From Eudorina sp. 2006-703-Eu-15 (taxonomy: Eukaryota; Chlorophyta; Chlorophyceae; Chlamydomonadales; Volvocaceae): a DNA stretch of 64,000 bases. Positions 58,642 to 64,000 of this stretch are shown piece by piece. The stretch is taken from positions 62,001-126,000 of the forward strand of contig BDSI01000182.1 in assembly GCA_003117195.1 (NCBI GenBank), written 5' to 3'. Positions within the stretch are counted from its first letter, which is position 1. The number at the start of each line of letters is the position of its first letter. The translations under genes were made by a program, and so were the position numbers. Under the pieces are notes generated by a model. That model worked only from the letters and a program-made list of their open reading frames with translations, was not told where the DNA came from and searched no databases.

Positions 58642-61600
58642 ATGGACGAATGTAAGCCGGAGCATGTCGTATGTTAAACGTGGAGTCTCGCGGCGCTATG
58701 GGCAGACGTGCAACAATTCTAGCTACTGCTCTGACCTAGCACAGAGGTTGAGCTCAATACAGTATGAGTGCTTGGCTTATCAAGATGGCTTTTAACTTAT
58801 CGCTCACTGGCCGGGACGCCTGTGTGCCCTTCATCTCTTGACACCCACAGTCACGCGGAGTAAAGTGCAGCTGCAGCGTGTCACAGATGACAAACTCCGC
58901 CAGGTATAACTGTTGGCCCGAACGTGGGGTTCAACGCAAAGCTTGACATCGTCGCGCCCGTGATACGTTACGTCTCTTCACCTGCCCCTCACCGCCGTTC
59001 CCAACCTATCCGCGTGACCCACTTGACTGCATACTGTACCTGTCGTCGTGATGGTTAAGCACGGCGGGGCTGGAGTGCAATAGACAACTAAACGCGTTCA
59101 GCGCGTGCTCAAGGGTGATGAACAGTGACGTGCCGGCCGTGCCAGTCCCAAGTTGTTACCCCTCCGCTTGCGCCCTTTGTGCCCCGGGTCCCCGCAATTC
59201 GTTGTCAACAACGCAGGATATGTTCTCCAAGCGCAAGCAGGCACTGGTTAAAAAAGCGATGGAGCTGTCAGTGCTGTGCGATTGCGATGTGGGTCTGATC
59301 ATTTTCGGCCCGGGAGCTACAGGTCCCGGGGCCGGTGGACAGCGGCTCACCCAGTACTCTTCCACCAGCATGGACGAGTTGCTGGAGCGCTATGCCGCGG
59401 CGGTGGCGGAGCCACACGAGCGGCGCAGAAACGGCGAAGTAGGTGGCGGCTGGCTGGTCACGACTTGCGTGCGTGACGACGCACCGTAGGATACTGCTGG
59501 AATGGATGCTGGATGTGGACTGGCTGCCAGTCTGTGTCGCATGTGGCGCCAAGCTTTACGCCAAGGGGGGTTGCATTTGGAAGCGCCTGGGGTGTATTTC
59601 ATGGCGTGTCGGTCTGGGTAATTATTAGGACCTGCGGGACTCCGGGGAGCTGGCCAGGTTACAAAGCGGCTGCACCAGCGAGCGCATAACATGGTGCCCC
59701 GGGTCCAACACCGCGCTCAAGCGCCGCCGTTCCGCTGTCCTGCAGCTGCTGCGGCATTACTACGAGCTGTCGCCGGACGAAGATGAGGAGGAGGCAGGCA
59801 GGAACGGCGATGGCACAGCGTCCACCTCGGCGGCGGCCGCGGCAGCGGCAGCCACCATGGCTGCGGTAGACAGCATTATCCTCGGGGGCGGGGGGCGGCG
59901 GATGGACGGCGCGCCGAACTTCGTGAAGCGCATGGTGAGGGCTTCCTCACTGGGGTACGACACACAGGGACATAGCTTCCGATTGGAGAGGGCAGGGTGT
60001 AAACGTGGGGCGCGGGTTCCTGCATTTGCTCGCCTCCCCGATAAGCCATGTCTGCCTTCGGGCCGCACTGCCAGCCTACACCAGCGGACGCATTGCCGCC
60101 GCGTTGGGAAGCTGCCCCGGTCGCTTGCCTTACGGGGTGCTGAGGCGTTCCGCTCTGTGGCCCTGCTGGTAAGTTCCAGAGGCGATCTACTGAGGTGATC
60201 ACGGGCAGCTCTCGAGGTCTCCCTCACCCCGTGTCCGCCGCCTTCCCTCGTGTGCGTCCCGCTGCAGCGCCTGCACAGCCCAGGTCCGGGTCTGGGCCCG
60301 GGTGGCGGCCCGTCGGACATCCTGCCGGGGATGGGTGTACCCGCGAGGACTATGCCGGGGATACCCCCGTTGCCAGGCCCCGGCACGGGACCTCCGGCAG
60401 GCCTGCTGGGCAACGGCAACGCACCCCATGGGCAGCCTGGGGCGCCGGCACCGATCCGCCGCGTGGGAGCTGTGGGCGGGGCGCCGCTGCCACTGGAGGG
60501 CATCAAAGCGGCCGGCTTCCTGGACAAGCGAAATTACCCGGTAGGAGCGTGCCCGAGCGCGCCAGATCTTCGTCCGCATTATAGGCCGGGGCTGGAGGTT
60601 GGGAATTTTGGGTCGGCTGCCATAGGGGGGACAGGATGGCGTGACAACGTGCAACGTTGGAAGACTCCGGGTCTGCGAGTCCTTGACATCCAGCCGGTTT
60701 GTTAGGGAATGAGACCGACCCCAGGGCATTCTGCTTAGTGGTTTGTGCGGGGGCCTTTGCTGTGCTGATGCTTGTGCGCGTCGGTGCCGTTCGCCCACGC
60801 AGCTGAGCCCCAGCAGCGAAACAGCATTCGAGGAGATCACGGCCGAGTTCGACAAGCTTGCGGAGCTCCGAAACCAGCGTTCGGGCGCTGGCGGACGGCA
60901 GGTGTGTGACCGGTTTCGCAGGGAGGATTGGCCATTGCCGCGCCCGAACTGGACAGCAGGGGGCCATCTGCCGACCGATCCGGTTCTTGCCCTCGCGCTG
61001 ATTCGCTCGCCCGAACTCACGACCTCGGTCTGCCAGTTTACGACTTGCATTCGCACCCGCACCTACCCATGCGTACGGTCCGCTGAGCTTTGTTGTCGTG
61101 TGCCTTTCACCGTGTGCACATGCCACGGCCCCTCCGGCACCGCGCCGCAGACCACGCCGACCGTCTTGCAGCCCATCAGCTCGTCAGCAGCTGGCCCGGG
61201 CTTCTCGCTCGCATCGCACCAGCAGCACCTCCAGCAGATCCTCTTGCAGCAGCAGCAGTTGTTGCAGCAGAGGCAGCAGCAGCAAGGCGGAGGCGCCAAG
61301 CGGTTTAAACCGCTGTCTATCCTCGTGCCGGAGATCCAGACACATCCGATCATCCCAACCAACCTCACGCCGCTGAACGCCACATCAGGGCAGGGTGCGG
61401 GACCGTCAGGAGCCCATCAGGCCTCCGAGCAACCGCACGGCGTCGCCAACGGCGCCGATCATCACCGTCAGCAGCAGCAGCAGCCGCACCCCGCATCGCC
61501 CTTCGATGGGAGCCTCCAGCACCAACACTTAGTGCAGCAGCAACAGCAGCAACCACAGACCGGCGCTTCCCTGACCCAGTCCGGGGGCCTGCCGCCTCGG

Positions 61601-63401
61601 CCGCCCTTGAGCCGCCTAGGCGCAGGCCTCCGACCTCATCAGGGCGCAGCTGGCAACCTGCAAGGCGGCCGGGGACTTCCGGGCTCCTCCACCAGCCCAG
61701 GGCCGATCGCCATCTCGCCCACTGCAGGGGCGGGCGGGCAGGGCTTCGGCGGCCCCGGGGAGGCGGCGCCGATGGACGTCGACGGCGGTGCAGCTGCTGG
61801 CGGCGGCGGCGGGGGCTATGGTTTGGACCGCCGCAGCGGTGGCATGCTCGGGGACGACGCGCTGGGCTCCCTGATGGGCTCATCCGCCTTCCGTACATCG
61901 CTCGATGGCTCCGCCGCCAACTTGCTCACGATACCCTCGCCGCCGCCGCACGGCGGCGCTCATGCGTTGTTCGGCTCCCTGGACGGTGGGCCGCTGAGCA
62001 TGCGCAGCAGCAGCCACGGAATGCTGGGCTCGCTTAGCTCGCTGGACCGCGGGCCGTCGCTGGGGCTGGGTGGCCTGGGCATGAGCCTGGAGTCGCCGGG
62101 CGCACCCATGGGTCTGGACACGGCGCTGCGGGGTCTGGCGCCGATGGATGTGCTGGACTGGCCGTCCATGTCGCCCAGGTACGGCAGGCGTGCATGGGCA
62201 CGGGCAGGTGGGAATGGGACGACGCGGCTGAGAGATGGGTTATTCACGTCGTGCGGGCATAATGCCGTCAGCGCCATCACGTGTCCTGCAATACTCGCGC
62301 CCTTGCCCCAACGGATCGGACGTGCTCGCGTCACGGGGCGACTGCGGGTTGAGGCTGTGAGGCGGCACTGGTGCTGATGATGCGCGGGGTGCTCTGTTCG
62401 TACGGCGGCGCGGACGGTCTGCTGGGACGGACGGCGTCGGCGGCCACTCCCCCCCTTCCGGTGTCCACTGAGCAACCCACTGGGCATCCCGCCGCAAGTA
62501 CCGTGCTTCGCTGTCCACAATGAGTCCGCACAGTCACGCCGCACCGCAAGCTGCACCGGCCAGCAGCAGCGCCAAGTGCCTCGCCGGCATGCCGCCCTGA
62601 AGCACTATGCACGGGTTGTGCCTTGGCCGCAGGTCCAGCGCGGGTAACGGCGACGGGCCCGGCAGCAGCGATGGCGGCGGCGGCTTCCCCGACGAGGGCG
62701 AGGGCGAGGGGGGCACGGTCATGGACGGGCTCATCGTTCGCGGCACGGCCTTGTCCAAGCTGGCGCCGGAGGCGCTGGAGGCGGCCATCGGGTCATCCCC
62801 GGACAGCGTCGGCATCGGCGGCACGCCCGGCGGTTCGGTGCGCGCCCGGATGACTCTGTCGGCCTTCAGCAGCGGCCCGTCCTCCGCGGCCGCGGCGCAG
62901 CTGGAAGCGGCGGCGGCGGTCGCATCCCCCGTCCAGCGCTCCAGCGGGCAGCAGCAGCAGCAGGGCCGTGCCGCAGCACACAGCTCCCCCGGCTCGCCAC
63001 ACCTCAACCGGCAAGACGTCGGCGCGGGCAGCAGCTCGACGCCAGCAGCAGGTTCCAAGTCCAGGACGCCGGGGGAAGCTGGACATGCGGCTGGGGGTGG
63101 CCTGGTGGGGATGTCGGGGGCGGGCTCGATGGGGTTGCTACCGGAGATGAGCTTGAGCGACCTGGTTCAACGCGGCGGTCCCGGGTGCATAGCGGCGGCG
63201 GCAGCGGCGGCGACGGCGGCTGTGGACGCTCAGCAGGATGAGGCAGATGGGCGGGGAGGGGAACAGGAGACGGCGGATGTGGACATCGGCTTGGGGCTGG
63301 AGGTGGTCGGGAAGGCGCTGGTCATTCCCAACGGGGCGCGGGGGAACTTGGCACAGGGCGGTGAGTCTGGGCGGGGAGCGGGAGGGGGCAGCCCGGCGTA
63401 A
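58642..63401 (+). CDS. Type II (MEF2-like) MADS-box transcription factor
   Basis: The eight exons are 58642-58651, 58851-58903, 59217-59438, 59629-59934, 60268-60540, 60803-60901, 61151-62178 and 62633-63401 (TAA). All phases match, giving 919 residues. The MADS domain is at about residues 5-70: KVQLQRVTDDKLRQ, DMFSKRKQALVKKAMELSVL, CDCDVGLIIF, and QYSSTSMDELLERY after a Gly-rich insert (GPGATGPGAGG). EPHERRRN follows directly. ELSVLCDCDVGLIIF is characteristic of type II MADS boxes, which bind CArG-type DNA sites as dimers in the nucleus. The usual GRKKI start and RNRQ are replaced by TRSKV and KLRQ. Next come a short helical part (KRRRSAVLQLLRHYYEL), an acidic patch (SPDEDEEE) and a second helix-like segment (AFEEITAEFDKLAELRNQ). 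The Gln/Gly/Ser-rich tail of more than 600 residues is probably an activation or interaction region. The 10-bp first exon rests on the donor gtaagc and phase only, so the start is the weakest part. Confidence 0.8.
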
Positions 63402-64000
63402 CTCGGACGCAGCTCGGACCCCTGACGGCTCGGCGGTGCATGCTTGGCCGGGGTGGATTGTGGTGCGCATCTCGAGCCGTATGGGCCGCCGAAGGGTGGC
63501 GTTGTATTGAACACTTGGTGAATGCTGTCGCCCGGGAGGGGGCGGGGAGGCTGACGGGGGGGTGTCCGACCTCCCGTCTATATTTGTGAGCTGGTGCGTT
63601 CTCGAGCATTTGATTGCCGGCGGGTCAAGGTCCGTTATGGTGCGCAATCAGCTCTCATGCGTGACGTCCCCGGTGATCCCGCCTTGGGCTCCCACCATGT
63701 CGTGGCGCTGGTGCTTTTGTGGGGCTGCATACCGTACTGCATGCTGCGGACCGTACAACCACCTTACCGGTCTTTTCGTGAACCGTGTGGTTCACACGGC
63801 GAATATGTACATAGGCAATGCGTGCTGGCTGGGGCTTGGTACAGACTTATTGGCTTGGTTCGCGACCCGCTTGCGGTGAGAGCAAGCGGGTGTGGGTGCG
63901 CAAAAGCAGGCGGGAAAGCCTGAACCCGCGACGCACGAGGAGGACCTTTTGGCATCAAGCATCGCTCGAAATCCTTTCTGCGGAAGTAATCCATTGCGAG
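63402..64000 (+). other. Downstream of the MADS-box gene to the window end
   Basis: Probable 3' untranslated region of the MADS-box gene. No TGTAA was seen before the window ends and no further exon is supported. Confidence 0.5.

Overview
The window looks like nuclear DNA of a volvocine green alga (Chlamydomonas, Gonium or Volvox relatives). The sequence signs are GC-rich coding DNA full of Ala, Gly and Pro codons, many short GT-AG introns, TGTAA polyadenylation signals, hydroxyproline-type Pro/Ser linkers and abundant micro- and minisatellites. The species cannot be fixed from the sequence alone. No rRNA, tRNA or CRISPR array was seen. All family assignments are from reading motifs; no database search was run.

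Seven protein-coding genes can be modelled, and six close as complete spliced frames with matching intron phases. In order they are: (1) 108-8633 (+), a secreted matrix or cell-surface protein with signal peptide, Reeler-like domain, C-type lectin-like domains and Pro-rich linkers (one stretch, about 2.7-3.6 kb, unresolved); (2) 11047-22794 (+), a 1,857-residue protein of unknown function, mostly low-complexity Ala/Gly with a conserved acidic/aromatic core and a long polyglycine run; (3) 24658-27383 (+), a 408-residue mitochondrial-carrier-family protein with a plastid-type leader; (4) 31012-40666 (+), a 2,330-residue receptor-like protein kinase with Cys-rich ectodomain, Pro-rich stalk, one membrane segment, a very long intracellular low-complexity region, a kinase domain and a new-looking C-terminal domain; (5) 46808-52726 (+), an amino-acid/polyamine/choline (APC) superfamily permease with a large insertion between TM6 and TM7; (6) 55977-58150 (-), a 311-residue SAP-domain protein with three SPIRAL1-like repeats and one GC-AG intron; (7) 58642-63401 (+), a type II (MEF2-like) MADS-box transcription factor with a very long disordered C-terminus.

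Genes 5 and 6 converge. Genes 6 and 7 diverge from a 491-bp shared upstream region. The long gaps (8.6-11.0, 22.8-24.7, 27.4-31.0, 40.7-46.8 and 52.7-56.0 kb) hold repeats, putative 3' untranslated regions and decayed gene or element fragments. Mobile DNA includes the 3' end of a LINE on the minus strand inside an intron of gene 2, and an interspersed repeat family with a conserved terminal word, gatgttacagcggacccc.

The genes do not form one pathway. Two encode cell-surface or matrix molecules, two encode transporters, one a putative microtubule-associated protein and one a transcription factor. The most unusual products are the receptor-like kinase and the SAP-SPIRAL1 fusion.
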